The notes beneath the pieces are model-generated. The model had not been told where the DNA came from and did not search any database. It saw nothing but the letters and a program-made list of their open reading frames with translations. Below, in pieces: positions 32,488-41,324 of a DNA stretch of 64,000 nucleotides; within the stretch, counting starts at the first letter, position 1; each line of letters starts with the position of its first letter. Source of the stretch: Hungatella_A sp034142505 (lineage in GTDB: Bacteria > Bacillota > Clostridia > Lachnospirales > Lachnospiraceae); assembly GCA_034142505.1 (NCBI GenBank), contig JAWZDV010000065.1:62001-126000 (forward strand), written 5' to 3'. The position numbers and the translations under genes were made by a program.

Positions 32488-34707
32488 ATGGCAACAGTAA
32501 CCGGATTTGTTGAAAAAATAAAATACCGCAATGAGGAAAATGGCTATTCTGTGTTAAGCGTCACCGATGGCGGAGACGAATACATACTGGTAGGCACTTT
32601 CCACTACATCAGCGAAGGGGAAATGATCGAGGCCACCGGCACCATGACGGAGCACCCGATCTACGGCGAACAGCTGTCGGTGGAGAGCTATGATATCAAG
32701 GCGCCGGAGGACACCATGTCCATGGAGCGATATCTTGGCTCCGGCGCCATCAAAGGCGTGGGCGCCGCCCTGGCCGCCAGAATCGTGCGCCGTTTCAAAG
32801 CCGACACCTTCCGCGTGATCGAAGAGGAGCCGGAGCGTCTCTCGGAGGTCAAAGGCATCAGTGAAAAGATGGCTATGGCGATTTCTGCCCAGATGGATGA
32901 GAAAAAAGAGATGCGCCAGGCCATGATGTTCCTTCAGGAATACGGCATTTCCATGAATCTGGCCGTAAAAATCTACCAGGAATACGGACCCAGGCTCTAC
33001 GGCATTATCAAGGAGAACCCCTATCGTCTGGCCGACGATATCGCCGGTGTCGGGTTTAAAATCGCCGATGAGATCGCGGAAAAGGTAGGGATTTTCACCG
33101 ATTCCGACTTTCGCATCCGGTCCGGTATATTGTATACACTGCTCCAGGCATCTGCCCAGGGCCACACCTACCTCCCCAAGGAGGAGTTATTTGCCCAGGC
33201 ATCGGAGCTGCTGAAGGTAGACATTTCCTCTATGGACAAGCACCTGATGGATATGCAGATGGACAAACGCCTGATTGTCAGAGAGACAGAGGCCGGCTGC
33301 GCCGTCTACGCATCCGTCTACTACTATACCGAATTAAACGTGGCGAAAATGCTTCACGATTTAAATATCCGCGGTACGGAACCCGAGGAGAAAATACGGG
33401 AAAACTTAACGAAACTCCAGAACGAGGAAGATATCGAATTGGATGATTTACAGCTTCAGGCCGTGGTGGAAGCCGTCAACAGCGGCTTACTGATTATCAC
33501 CGGTGGTCCCGGTACCGGGAAGACTACCACCATTAACACCATGATCCGCTATTTCGAGCAGGAGGAGATGGAAATTCTGCTGGCCGCGCCTACCGGCCGC
33601 GCCGCCAAGCGTATGACCGAGGCCACCGGCTATGAGGCGCGGACCATCCACCGGCTGTTAGAGCTGTCCGGCGTTCCGGGAGAACAGGGCTCCGTGGGAA
33701 TGCATTTTGAGAGAAACGAAGAGAACCCGCTGGATGCGGACGCCATCATCATCGATGAGATGTCCATGGTGGACATTCAGCTGATGCAGTCGCTGTTAAA
33801 AGCAGTCAACGTGGGAACCCGGCTGATTCTGGTTGGGGATGTCAACCAGCTTCCTTCCGTCGGCCCCGGCAATGTCCTGCGGGATATCATCAATTCCGGC
33901 TGCTTCAATGTGGTGAAGCTGACCAAGATTTTCCGCCAGGCATCGGAGAGCGACATCATTGTCAATGCCCACCGGATCAACCGCGGTGAAGCCATCGATT
34001 TAGGCAAACGGAGCAACGACTTTTTATTTATCCGAAGAGACAACCCGGACGCCATTGTCAGCGCCATGATCACGCTGATGAAGGAGAAACTTCCTGGCTA
34101 CGTCCACGCCAACCCCTTCGATATCCAGATTATGACCCCAATGAGAAAAGGGGCGCTGGGGGTCGAGCGGTTAAACGGCATACTCCAGGAATACTTGAAC
34201 CCGCCGGATAAAAGCAAGCTGGAGCGGGAGTACGGCGGCACCATATTCCGGGTGGGGGATAAGGTCATGCAGATCAAGAACAATTACCAGATCGAGTGGG
34301 AAGTCCGCAACAAGTACGGTATTCCGCTGGATTCCGGCATGGGCGTATTCAACGGCGACATGGGTATCATCAGGGAGATGAACATGTTTGCGGAAATGAT
34401 GACGGTGGAGTTTGACGAAGGCCGGATGGTAGAGTACAGCTTTAAGCAGCTGGAAGAACTGGAACTGGCCTACGCCATCACCATCCACAAGTCCCAGGGA
34501 AGCGAGTACCCGGCGGTGGTGATCCCGGTTCATTCCGGCCCCCGCATGCTGATGACCCGGAACTTAATCTATACCGCGGTAACCCGTGCCCGTGCCTGCG
34601 TCTGCCTGGTTGGCATCCCGGAGACCTTCCAGTCCATGGTAGATAACCAGATGGAGCAGAGACGGTATTCCGGTTTAAAAGAGCGGATTCAAGAATTTAA
34701 TGTCTAA
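32488..34707 (+). CDS. recD2: RecD2-like ATP-dependent DNA helicase
   Basis: A 739-residue superfamily 1 helicase, the length of RecD2 proteins that work without RecBC. It has an OB-like N-terminal region (ATVTGFVEKIKYRNEENGYSVLSV), helix-hairpin-helix segments around residues 90-200, Walker A GGPGTGKTTT near 340, Walker B IIIDEMSMVD near 425, and motifs near the end (GDVNQLPSVGPGNVL, YAITIHKSQGSEYPAVV, TAVTRARACVCLVG). RecD2 unwinds DNA 5'-3' in repair and replication-fork processing. It is probably transcribed with comFC, 125 bp downstream. Confidence 0.93.
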   Translation: MATVTGFVEKIKYRNEENGYSVLSVTDGGDEYILVGTFHYISEGEMIEATGTMTEHPIYGEQLSVESYDIKAPEDTMSMERYLGSGAIKGVGAALAARIVRRFKADTFRVIEEEPERLSEVKGISEKMAMAISAQMDEKKEMRQAMMFLQEYGISMNLAVKIYQEYGPRLYGIIKENPYRLADDIAGVGFKIADEIAEKVGIFTDSDFRIRSGILYTLLQASAQGHTYLPKEELFAQASELLKVDISSMDKHLMDMQMDKRLIVRETEAGCAVYASVYYYTELNVAKMLHDLNIRGTEPEEKIRENLTKLQNEEDIELDDLQLQAVVEAVNSGLLIITGGPGTGKTTTINTMIRYFEQEEMEILLAAPTGRAAKRMTEATGYEARTIHRLLELSGVPGEQGSVGMHFERNEENPLDADAIIIDEMSMVDIQLMQSLLKAVNVGTRLILVGDVNQLPSVGPGNVLRDIINSGCFNVVKLTKIFRQASESDIIVNAHRINRGEAIDLGKRSNDFLFIRRDNPDAIVSAMITLMKEKLPGYVHANPFDIQIMTPMRKGALGVERLNGILQEYLNPPDKSKLEREYGGTIFRVGDKVMQIKNNYQIEWEVRNKYGIPLDSGMGVFNGDMGIIREMNMFAEMMTVEFDEGRMVEYSFKQLEELELAYAITIHKSQGSEYPAVVIPVHSGPRMLMTRNLIYTAVTRARACVCLVGIPETFQSMVDNQMEQRRYSGLKERIQEFNV

Positions 34708-34734
34708 GAGATCTTAAAAAGCAGGTATCCACTG

Positions 34735-34757
34735 GTGTCACTCCGAGCCCCGGAGTG
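34735..34757 (+). repeat. Short hairpin between recD2 and comFC
   Basis: TCACTCC-GAGCCCC-GGAGTGG, a 6-7-bp GC-rich stem without a T-run. It may be a partial attenuator. Confidence 0.35.
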
Positions 34758-34832
34758 GCATCAGATCCCTGAATATCCAGAATCAATAGTCTGGCCGGAA
34801 TTCTACCGGCCTCAAATGTAAGGAGGTTTTCT

Positions 34833-35570
34833 ATGTCTTTCATCATCCATGCCATTTCCCACCTGTTATCTATATTCCTCGACGCCTTATACCCCCGCCG
34901 CTGTCCCGTCTGCGACGAGATTGTCATGCCCAAAGGCGCCCTCATCTGTCCGTCCTGCTTCCCCAAACTCTCTTATGTAAAGGGCCCCACCTGCAAAAAA
35001 TGCGGCAAACAGGTATTTGGCGAAACCATCGAATACTGCTTCGACTGTGACCGCCGCCGCCACTCCTTCGAATACGGCCTGGCACTAATCAACTACGATG
35101 ACCACGCCAAACATTCCATGTCCGCCATCAAATACAAAAACAAACGCCAGTATCTCGATTTCTACGCCGAAGCCATCTGCCAGCGCTATGCCTCCCAGAT
35201 CCTCCGGATGAACGCCCAGGCCCTCATCCCGGTCCCGGTCCACCCATCCAGAAAACGCCGGCGCGGCTTCAACCAGGCTGAACTTCTCGCCAATAAAATC
35301 AGCGCCCGCTTAAACATCCCCGTATACCCGGACGCCCTGCTCCGCAATAAAAAAACCGCCCCACAAAAACAGTTAAATCCCTCCGAACGTCTGCAAAATC
35401 TCCAGCAGGCCTTTAAAGCCGGAACCATTCCGCCGGGGATCACCGGCGTCATTCTGGTGGACGACATCTATACCACCGGCAGTACCATAGAAGCCTGCTC
35501 CAGAGTCCTCTTGGCCGCCGGCATCCGTCATGTATATTTTATTTCTATCTGCATTGGCCACAACACATAA
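34833..35570 (+). CDS. comFC: ComF family phosphoribosyltransferase-like protein
   Basis: A 245-residue ComFC protein. The N-terminal zinc ribbon has four Cys pairs (CPVC, CPSC, CKKC, CFDC at residues 24-75). The C-terminal phosphoribosyltransferase fold carries IPVPVHPSRKRRRGFNQAELLA and the PRPP loop VILVDDIYTTGST. In transformable bacteria ComFC aids uptake of single-stranded DNA with the ComFA helicase, which is not encoded nearby. TAAGGAGG lies before the ATG. Codon use is unusually C-rich compared with the flanking genes. Confidence 0.92.
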   Translation: MSFIIHAISHLLSIFLDALYPRRCPVCDEIVMPKGALICPSCFPKLSYVKGPTCKKCGKQVFGETIEYCFDCDRRRHSFEYGLALINYDDHAKHSMSAIKYKNKRQYLDFYAEAICQRYASQILRMNAQALIPVPVHPSRKRRRGFNQAELLANKISARLNIPVYPDALLRNKKTAPQKQLNPSERLQNLQQAFKAGTIPPGITGVILVDDIYTTGSTIEACSRVLLAAGIRHVYFISICIGHNT

Positions 35571-35598
35571 ACATGTGAATATCACTAAAAAATTACTA

Positions 35599-35627
35599 TT
35601 GACGAACAAAAATATGTGTGATATGAT
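35599..35627 (+). promoter_or_regulatory. Promoter of the LacI-type gene
   Basis: TTGACG (35599-35604), 17 bp and TATGAT (35622-35627). Confidence 0.75.
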
Positions 35628-35628
35628 A

Positions 35629-35644
35629 TAGAAAACGATTTCTA
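35629..35644. promoter_or_regulatory. LacI-type operator 1
   Basis: TAGAAAACGATTTCTA covers the predicted transcription start, one base after the -10, so the regulator should repress its own gene. The same sequence recurs twice in front of the transport and catabolic genes. Confidence 0.85.
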
Positions 35645-35660
35645 ACAAGGGAGAAGTTCC

Positions 35661-36710
35661 GTGCAGGAGAAGAAAAAGAAAGCGACAATCAAAGACGTTG
35701 CCGCCAGAGCCAACACATCGATCACCACTGTATCCCGGGTTTTAAGTGGTTCCGATTATCCGGTGAAGGAAGAACTGAAGGCTGCCATCATCGATGCCGC
35801 TGAAGCTTTAAATTACAAACCGAATCTGTTCGGCCAGCTGCTCCGGGGTGGTCGGAATCGCCAGATCGGGGTGGTCGTTCCGTCGATCACCAACCCATTT
35901 TACAGCCAGCTGATTGCCGCCGTGCAGAAAGAGTGCATGGACAATGACTACGTGCCCATCCTGTACTCCTCGCACAACAATCCGCAGACAGAGCGGTCCT
36001 GCATCAACATGCTGATCCAGGCCCAGGTAGCGGGAGTTCTGCTGTCCCTGATCAATTGGGACGAGGGCATCAACAACGCCCTGGATGAAGCCGGCATCCC
36101 CTATGTGCTGTTCGATCAGCCTCACGACGATTATGACGGCGCCGCCATTGATTTTGATTTCTATTCCTCCGGGAAACTGGCGGCGGAGTTCCTGATCGGG
36201 AACGGACACCGGGAGCTGGCATTTGCCTCCGGTCCCATGGACCGGCCTTCCCGTAAGAAATTGTTTGAAGGATTCCAGGATGCTATGGCGGACCATGGCA
36301 TGGAGCTGAAGGAGGAGAATATTCTCGTCACCGCCGCTGCCAGGAAATCCGGCGCCAGCGCGATGAAGGATTATCAGCGGGGCCAGGAACTGGGAAGTAT
36401 GGTGCTTGAGCGGAAGCGGATTCCAGACGCTCTGTTCACAGTCAACGACATGATGGCCATCGGCATTATCAAGCAGCTGCAGACCCACGACGTCCACATC
36501 CCGGCAGACATGTCGATCCTGGGCTTCGATAATGTGGAGTTCGGCGAGATGATCGTGCCGTCCTTAACTACCATATCCCAGTCCGCATACCGGACGGGAG
36601 AACTGGCGGCCAAGCTTTTGATGGAATGTCTGGATGGTGCGCGCGCCTGGAAGAAAAGGGTTTTGCTGGAGCCCGTTCTTGTTGAGCGGGAATCCGTAAG
36701 AAAAACGTGA
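35661..36710 (+). CDS. LacI-family transcriptional regulator of the amino-sugar regulon
   Basis: A 349-residue repressor: a helix-turn-helix and hinge at residues 8-60 (ATIKDVAARANTSITTVSRVLSG ... LNYKPN), then a periplasmic-binding-type ligand domain (IGVVVPSITNPFYSQLIAAVQKE; ILGFDNVEFGEMIVPSLTTISQ). The start is GTG with GGGAGAAG upstream. The gene carries one operator over its own start site, and two identical or near-identical sites lie before the downstream genes, so it is autoregulated and controls the cluster to 44552. The inducer is probably an amino sugar or its phosphate. Confidence 0.9.
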   Translation: MQEKKKKATIKDVAARANTSITTVSRVLSGSDYPVKEELKAAIIDAAEALNYKPNLFGQLLRGGRNRQIGVVVPSITNPFYSQLIAAVQKECMDNDYVPILYSSHNNPQTERSCINMLIQAQVAGVLLSLINWDEGINNALDEAGIPYVLFDQPHDDYDGAAIDFDFYSSGKLAAEFLIGNGHRELAFASGPMDRPSRKKLFEGFQDAMADHGMELKEENILVTAAARKSGASAMKDYQRGQELGSMVLERKRIPDALFTVNDMMAIGIIKQLQTHDVHIPADMSILGFDNVEFGEMIVPSLTTISQSAYRTGELAAKLLMECLDGARAWKKRVLLEPVLVERESVRKT

Positions 36711-36767
36711 CTGTGAAGGCACCGGACAGTTACAGAAACACACAATAAAACAAGGAGAAAAGCAACC

Positions 36768-37520
36768 ATGAACGAATTGCAATTTGATAAGGTCAGACTC
36801 AAGGTGTTTGACACCAGGGAAGAGATGGGGAGAGAGGCAGCCAGAGAAGCCGCCGCTTGTATGAGACAGCTGCTCTCCCAGCAGGAGGAGCTAAACTGCA
36901 TCTTTGCCGCAGCCCCCTCCCAGAATGAATTCCTGGAACATTTGACGAAAGAGGAGGGGATTGACTGGAGCCGGGTCAACGGCTATCACATGGATGAATA
37001 CGTAGGCTTCCACATAGGACACCCCAATTCCTTTAACGGTTTTTTGACCAATGCGGTCTTTTCCCGGGTTCCGTTCAAGAGTGTCCATCTGATTGATGGA
37101 GCCAACGACTGTGGGAAAGAGGCGGAGCGTTACAGCGGCCTGTTAGACGCGGTATCGGTTGACATTGTATTTATGGGGATCGGTGAGAACGGACATATCG
37201 CATTTAATGATCCGGCCGTGGCTGATTTTCATGATCCAAAGACCGTCAAGGTGGTGGAGCTGGATGACGTATGCAGACAGCAGCAGGTAAATGACGGATG
37301 CTTCCCGGCGTTTGAAGATGTGCCGGAGAGGGCGTTGACCGTCACCATTCCCAAGCTTGTGAGTGCAAAAGAGATTTTCTGTATTGTGCCGACGGAGAAG
37401 AAACGCTGTGCGGTGAAGGCGGCGCTGACAGGGGCGGTATCAGAGGCTTGCCCGGCCAGTATCCTGCGGACCGTTGGATCAGTTCATATGTATATCGACA
37501 GGGATTGTTATTGGCAATAG
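36768..37520 (+). CDS. Glucosamine-6-phosphate deaminase-like protein (NagB family)
   Basis: A 250-residue NagB/6-phosphogluconolactonase-family enzyme. The deaminase marks are present: NGYHMDEYVGF near residue 72 (catalytic Asp), GIGENGHIAFNDPAVADF near 145 (Asn-Gly-His and the acidic residue) and the lid region VNDGCFPAFEDVPERALTVTIPKL. It should convert glucosamine-6-phosphate, or a close relative, to a keto-sugar phosphate and ammonia. It is linked to nagA and an epimerase and lies directly after the LacI gene with AAGGAG upstream. Divergence from standard NagB leaves the exact substrate open. Confidence 0.82.
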   Translation: MNELQFDKVRLKVFDTREEMGREAAREAAACMRQLLSQQEELNCIFAAAPSQNEFLEHLTKEEGIDWSRVNGYHMDEYVGFHIGHPNSFNGFLTNAVFSRVPFKSVHLIDGANDCGKEAERYSGLLDAVSVDIVFMGIGENGHIAFNDPAVADFHDPKTVKVVELDDVCRQQQVNDGCFPAFEDVPERALTVTIPKLVSAKEIFCIVPTEKKRCAVKAALTGAVSEACPASILRTVGSVHMYIDRDCYWQ

Positions 37521-37533
37521 AAAACGATTTCTA
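37518..37533. promoter_or_regulatory. LacI-type operator 2
   Basis: TAGAAAACGATTTCTA, identical to operator 1. It overlaps the nagB-like stop codon and lies 32 bp (about three helical turns) from operator 3. Confidence 0.85.
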
Positions 37534-37549
37534 TATACCATTGGCGGAA

Positions 37550-37565
37550 TAGAAAACGTTTTCTA
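37550..37565. promoter_or_regulatory. LacI-type operator 3
   Basis: TAGAAAACGTTTTCTA, a perfect palindrome, just upstream of the membrane-protein gene. Two in-phase operators imply cooperative binding. Confidence 0.85.
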
Positions 37566-37611
37566 CATAGATAGAAATGACTGCAATGCGAAGAAAGGAC
37601 GGATTGGAGAT

Positions 37612-38403
37612 ATGAAAAAGCTGCGAAGTATTAACTGGTACTATCTGGCGGGGACGTTGCCTTTTGTGCTGGCCATTACCGTGATGACCGCGATGCTGGC
37701 GGACAAAGGGTGGATGAAGATTCTCATTGCCGCCGCCGGAGCCGGAGCCATGATCTGGGTGATCCGGAAATTCCGGTATCTGCCGCGCCGGGAGAAGGAA
37801 TACGGGAAAATGAAGCCCTGCAGCCTGACTCTGCCGGTAACCGTCAACGCAGATCTCTTTCTCTGTCCCAACATGGACCGCTACGAGTTTCTGAAACGCG
37901 AGGTGGAAATCATTTCCCCGCTGTGGAAACGGCCGCGGGAGAATTTTAAAATCGCGGTAAGTCCCAAGCTGTATGAGAACGAGGGAAGCAGATTTACGCA
38001 GATTGCGGTGATGCGTGAGATCATCCGTTACCGCCAGGCATCTCAGGTCAAGGCTTCACTGGGGCTGATTACCCCGGTATTGTTCCTGGTTTCTCTGGTG
38101 GAGGGGTATTTTGCACTGGGGTGGAGCCGGAGGTTCCCGATTGCGCCGGGATATCTGAATTTCTTTGGCCCTCTCGCCGTGGCCCTTGTGAGCATTGCGT
38201 TTCTGCTCATTTGGAATAAGAACATGTCCAGGATCGATTACCGGGTGGACGATGAGTTGAAACAATATTTTCCAAAAGAAGAAATCACCGCCTATATCAA
38301 GCGGTGGGATGAGCTGCTCCAGCCAAAGGAGCCGGAGCTCGTCAATGAGAAAAGCCGTCAGCTGGAGGAGTACTATATGAACCAGAGGATTGAGCGGCTG
38401 TAA
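37612..38403 (+). CDS. Membrane protein resembling an inactive M48 metallopeptidase
   Basis: A 263-residue protein with two N-terminal helices (about 12-30 and 33-51), a soluble segment, two more helices (about 150-170 and 182-202) and a charged tail. The layout and the stretch IAVSPKLY ... IAVMREIIRYRQ (115-141) recall HtpX/M48 proteases, in which V-x-V-S-x-x-L precedes HExxH; here the motif reads REIIR (135-139), losing both zinc histidines, and the SRxxEYxAD-like part reads SRIDYRVDDE. If the likeness is real it is a pseudo-protease. No established family is claimed. It sits behind operators 2 and 3 and heads the transport operon. Confidence 0.5.
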   Translation: MKKLRSINWYYLAGTLPFVLAITVMTAMLADKGWMKILIAAAGAGAMIWVIRKFRYLPRREKEYGKMKPCSLTLPVTVNADLFLCPNMDRYEFLKREVEIISPLWKRPRENFKIAVSPKLYENEGSRFTQIAVMREIIRYRQASQVKASLGLITPVLFLVSLVEGYFALGWSRRFPIAPGYLNFFGPLAVALVSIAFLLIWNKNMSRIDYRVDDELKQYFPKEEITAYIKRWDELLQPKEPELVNEKSRQLEEYYMNQRIERL

Positions 38404-38487
38404 AGAAGCACCCATTTGCCAGATGGCGTGAAATAACAGGCAGCGGAGTAATAGGGGCGCTGTAAATTTTACTTAGGAGGTAAAGGT

Positions 38488-39996
38488 ATGAATTGGTTGG
38501 ATTATGGTGTAATTGTTTTATTCCTGCTGGTTATGGTTGGCATTGGATTGTATTCCAAGAAGAACGTAAAGACAGCGGAAGACTTCTATGTGGGCGGAGG
38601 AAAGATACCATGGTGGCTTTCCGGTATTTCCCATCATGTGACCGGTTATTCCGGCGTTGTGTTCGTGGGTTACGCGGGCATTGCATATGCGCTTGGAACC
38701 GCCATCTATTTCTGGTGGGCGGTGAACATTGCCATCGCTGTGGCAGTCGGAGCGGTAGTGCTGGCTCCAAGATGGCCGAGGCTGAGACATGCGCTGGGCA
38801 TCCAGTCTCCCACCGAGTATTTGAGAATGCGGTATAACACGGCGGCCCAGGTGATTGTGGCTGTGTCCGGTATCTGCTCAAAACTGCTGGATGTGGGAGC
38901 TAAATGGGCATCCATCGGTATTCTGGTAACTGGCTTTACCGGGCTGCCGCTGTGGATTGGAATTCTGTCCTCGGCAATTGTAGCATTGTTCTATATGTCT
39001 GTTGGCGGCTTGATAGCAGACTTATGGACTGATTTTGCGCAGTGGGTGGTTCAGACGGCGGCAGGTCTGATTCTGTTAATCGGAACCATCAACTTCATCA
39101 GCACCAATTTGGGTATGAGCCTGTTTGAGGCATTTGCGGCTCTGCCGGCGGGACATCTTGCGGTGTTCGACCAGACACAGGGGCAGGGCTCCGCACTTTG
39201 GACATTATTTTATTTTGTAACAGTGTTCTTAAGCTATAATGGCGGTACCTGGTCACTGGCAACCCGTTTCATCTCCGTGAAGGACGCCAAGGAGGCGAGA
39301 CGTTCCGCATTCTTCAGCGCGGCTCTCTATCTTATATGGCCGATCGTGGTGTTTATTCCGATGTGGTTAGGGCCGTTAACGGTTCCGGGACTCAGCCAGG
39401 GCGAGGCTTCCAACACGTTATATTCCACCATCAGCATGATGTTCCTTCCTCACGGCATGATCGGACTTTCACTGGCTGCTATGTACGCCAACACCTTGTC
39501 TATGTGTACGTCCGACTGTAATACGATCTCTGCGGTTTTGACAAGGGATATTATTCCGATTTTCAAGAAGGACGTTCTGACGGATGAGAAGAAGGAACTG
39601 ATGTTCGCCAGATTGACCACGATTTTCTTCATGGGTGTGACGGTGATTGTGGGCTTGATGAACGAGAAATTCGGCGGTGTGGCCAGTCTGATTCTCTCCT
39701 GGTTCGCGGCACTGCTGGGGCCGACGGCGATTCCGTTACTGCTTGGCCTGTTCCCGATGTTCAAACACTGTGATGCAAAGTCGGCAATCTGCTCGACGCT
39801 GGCAGGTTTTGCACTGTTTGTACTGAGCAAGATGGGGCTGGTGGCCATTCCGGCAGATTTCGCGGTGATCGCACCGACGGCTGTTACGTTTGTGGTGTAT
39901 TATGGAATTGGTCTGTACAATCAGTATGTAGCCAAAAAGGCAGTTTCGGACGATGTGGAGCATCTGATGGTTCAGCTGGGCCAGGATTGGAAATAA
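38488..39996 (+). CDS. Sodium:solute symporter (SSS family)
   Basis: A 502-residue carrier with about 13 transmembrane segments. SSS marks are DYGVIVLFLLVMVGIGLYSKKNVKTAEDFYVGGGKIPWWLSGISHHVTGYSG at the N-terminus (the HHV replaces the more usual MSA), SVGGLIADLWTDFAQ, and SLAAMYANTLSMCTSDCNTISAVLTRDI, a sodium-binding helix. It is likely to import a sugar or acidic amino sugar with Na+. Its place between operators 2/3 and the epimerase, nagA and nagB genes makes it the uptake route of the regulon. TAGGAGG lies before the ATG. Confidence 0.9.
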   Translation: MNWLDYGVIVLFLLVMVGIGLYSKKNVKTAEDFYVGGGKIPWWLSGISHHVTGYSGVVFVGYAGIAYALGTAIYFWWAVNIAIAVAVGAVVLAPRWPRLRHALGIQSPTEYLRMRYNTAAQVIVAVSGICSKLLDVGAKWASIGILVTGFTGLPLWIGILSSAIVALFYMSVGGLIADLWTDFAQWVVQTAAGLILLIGTINFISTNLGMSLFEAFAALPAGHLAVFDQTQGQGSALWTLFYFVTVFLSYNGGTWSLATRFISVKDAKEARRSAFFSAALYLIWPIVVFIPMWLGPLTVPGLSQGEASNTLYSTISMMFLPHGMIGLSLAAMYANTLSMCTSDCNTISAVLTRDIIPIFKKDVLTDEKKELMFARLTTIFFMGVTVIVGLMNEKFGGVASLILSWFAALLGPTAIPLLLGLFPMFKHCDAKSAICSTLAGFALFVLSKMGLVAIPADFAVIAPTAVTFVVYYGIGLYNQYVAKKAVSDDVEHLMVQLGQDWK

Positions 39997-40030
39997 AACC
40001 GGTGACAGGTTAAGAGACTGGCAAGAAGGA

Positions 40031-40056
40031 CGGAGGCCGTCGTGGGGGCGGCCTCC
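40031..40056 (+). repeat. Hairpin between symporter and epimerase genes
   Basis: A perfect 8-bp stem GGAGGCCG/CGGCCTCC with no T-run, probably a processing or attenuation point within the operon. Confidence 0.5.
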
Positions 40057-40079
40057 AAATAGATGGGGAAGTGACAGTT

Positions 40080-41324
40080 ATGATGAATAAAAAACAGGTG
40101 AGAACATTTTATGCAGATCAGATTCAGTATGATTTTCTTCCATACTGGTCGAAATTTGTAGATGAGGACCATGGGGGTATTTTAAACTGCATCGACAATT
40201 CCGGCGGCAGTATGCTGGCAGAGGATAAATTTACATGGTCCCAGGGCAGATGGCTGTGGATTCTGGGTAAGATTTATGAGTTGAATCAGAAGGGGGCATT
40301 TCAGGCGGTAAACCAGGAGGAGCTGGAAGTCTGGATGAAGGGGACCTGGGATTTTATCAAGAATTACTCTATTTATGACGACAGCATCTGCTGTTATGTG
40401 CTGACCCGCGACGGACAGAAAAAGAAGGATGAGCGGACCGGGCGGTACGATGCCAGCATCTATGCGGACTGTTTTGCCCTGATTGGCATGTCCCAGTATG
40501 TGAAGGTGATGGAATACCGGGATGGCTTAGAGACGGTGGAGAAGCTGTATCAGAGCATCGTCAGACGCATCGAGGCGAAGGATTTTCTGACAGAGCCGTA
40601 TCCCATTCCAAAAGGGTATGAAATTCATGGGATTCCGATGATTCTGATTAACTCTGTTCAGGAGTATATTCTGATGCGCAGGAAGCTGGAACTGCCGGTA
40701 GAGGACGAGATTTCCTATGTGAGAGGGAAACTGGAGTTTGTGTTAGACCGGCTCTATGACGGCGAAGGCCATATCAGAGAACACATGAGCACACAGGAGC
40801 GGCGTCAGGATTATATGCTGGACCGTCATTTAAATCCGGGGCATACGCTGGAGGATGCCTGGTTCTGGGTGGAATTCTTAGAGACCTTTGGCGGACTGGA
40901 ACAATATCTGCCGAGAATCTGCGAGATTGCCAAGGCAACATTTGCGGTTGGCTGGGATCACGAGTATGGCGGCCTGCTGCGGTTTGTGGACCGGGAGGGC
41001 GGACAGCCAAGAGGGATCAGCACCGGCAGCGCCTATGAAAAGCTGATGGAGGAAACCTGGGATATGAAGCTGTGGTGGCCTCATTCCGAGCTGCTGTATC
41101 TGTTTCCGAAGCTGTATGATCTGACGGGGGATGAGGCGTTTTGGGAGGCTTATGAGAAGAGCTTTACCTATGCGTTTACTACCTTCCCCAACCAGGAACT
41201 GGGAGAATGGATTCAGATCCGCAGGCGGGATGGTTCGCCGGAAGAGAAACTGGTGGCTCTGCCCGTGAAGGACCCGTTTCATATCATGCGGAATCTGTTA
41301 AAGAATGTGGAGCTATGCCTATGA
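40080..41324 (+). CDS. N-acylglucosamine 2-epimerase (AGE) family protein
   Basis: A 414-residue (alpha/alpha)6-barrel enzyme. AGE-family positions are SQGRWLWILG near residue 55, the histidine of HLNPGHTLEDAWFWVEFLE near 255, and WWPHSELLYL near 345, where paired histidines act as acid and base. Such enzymes epimerise free N-acetylglucosamine/N-acetylmannosamine or isomerise free sugars. In this cluster an amino sugar delivered by the symporter is the likely substrate. The start at ATG 40080 is preferred over GTG 40071 (GGGGA upstream), with ATG 40083 also possible. Its stop overlaps the next start by ATGA. Confidence 0.82.
   Translation: MMNKKQVRTFYADQIQYDFLPYWSKFVDEDHGGILNCIDNSGGSMLAEDKFTWSQGRWLWILGKIYELNQKGAFQAVNQEELEVWMKGTWDFIKNYSIYDDSICCYVLTRDGQKKKDERTGRYDASIYADCFALIGMSQYVKVMEYRDGLETVEKLYQSIVRRIEAKDFLTEPYPIPKGYEIHGIPMILINSVQEYILMRRKLELPVEDEISYVRGKLEFVLDRLYDGEGHIREHMSTQERRQDYMLDRHLNPGHTLEDAWFWVEFLETFGGLEQYLPRICEIAKATFAVGWDHEYGGLLRFVDREGGQPRGISTGSAYEKLMEETWDMKLWWPHSELLYLFPKLYDLTGDEAFWEAYEKSFTYAFTTFPNQELGEWIQIRRRDGSPEEKLVALPVKDPFHIMRNLLKNVELCL

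Noticed and set aside
41207..41320. Upstream start for the ceramidase-like gene
   Set aside because: It lies deep in the epimerase gene without a ribosome site; ATG 41321 has one and gives an ATGA overlap.
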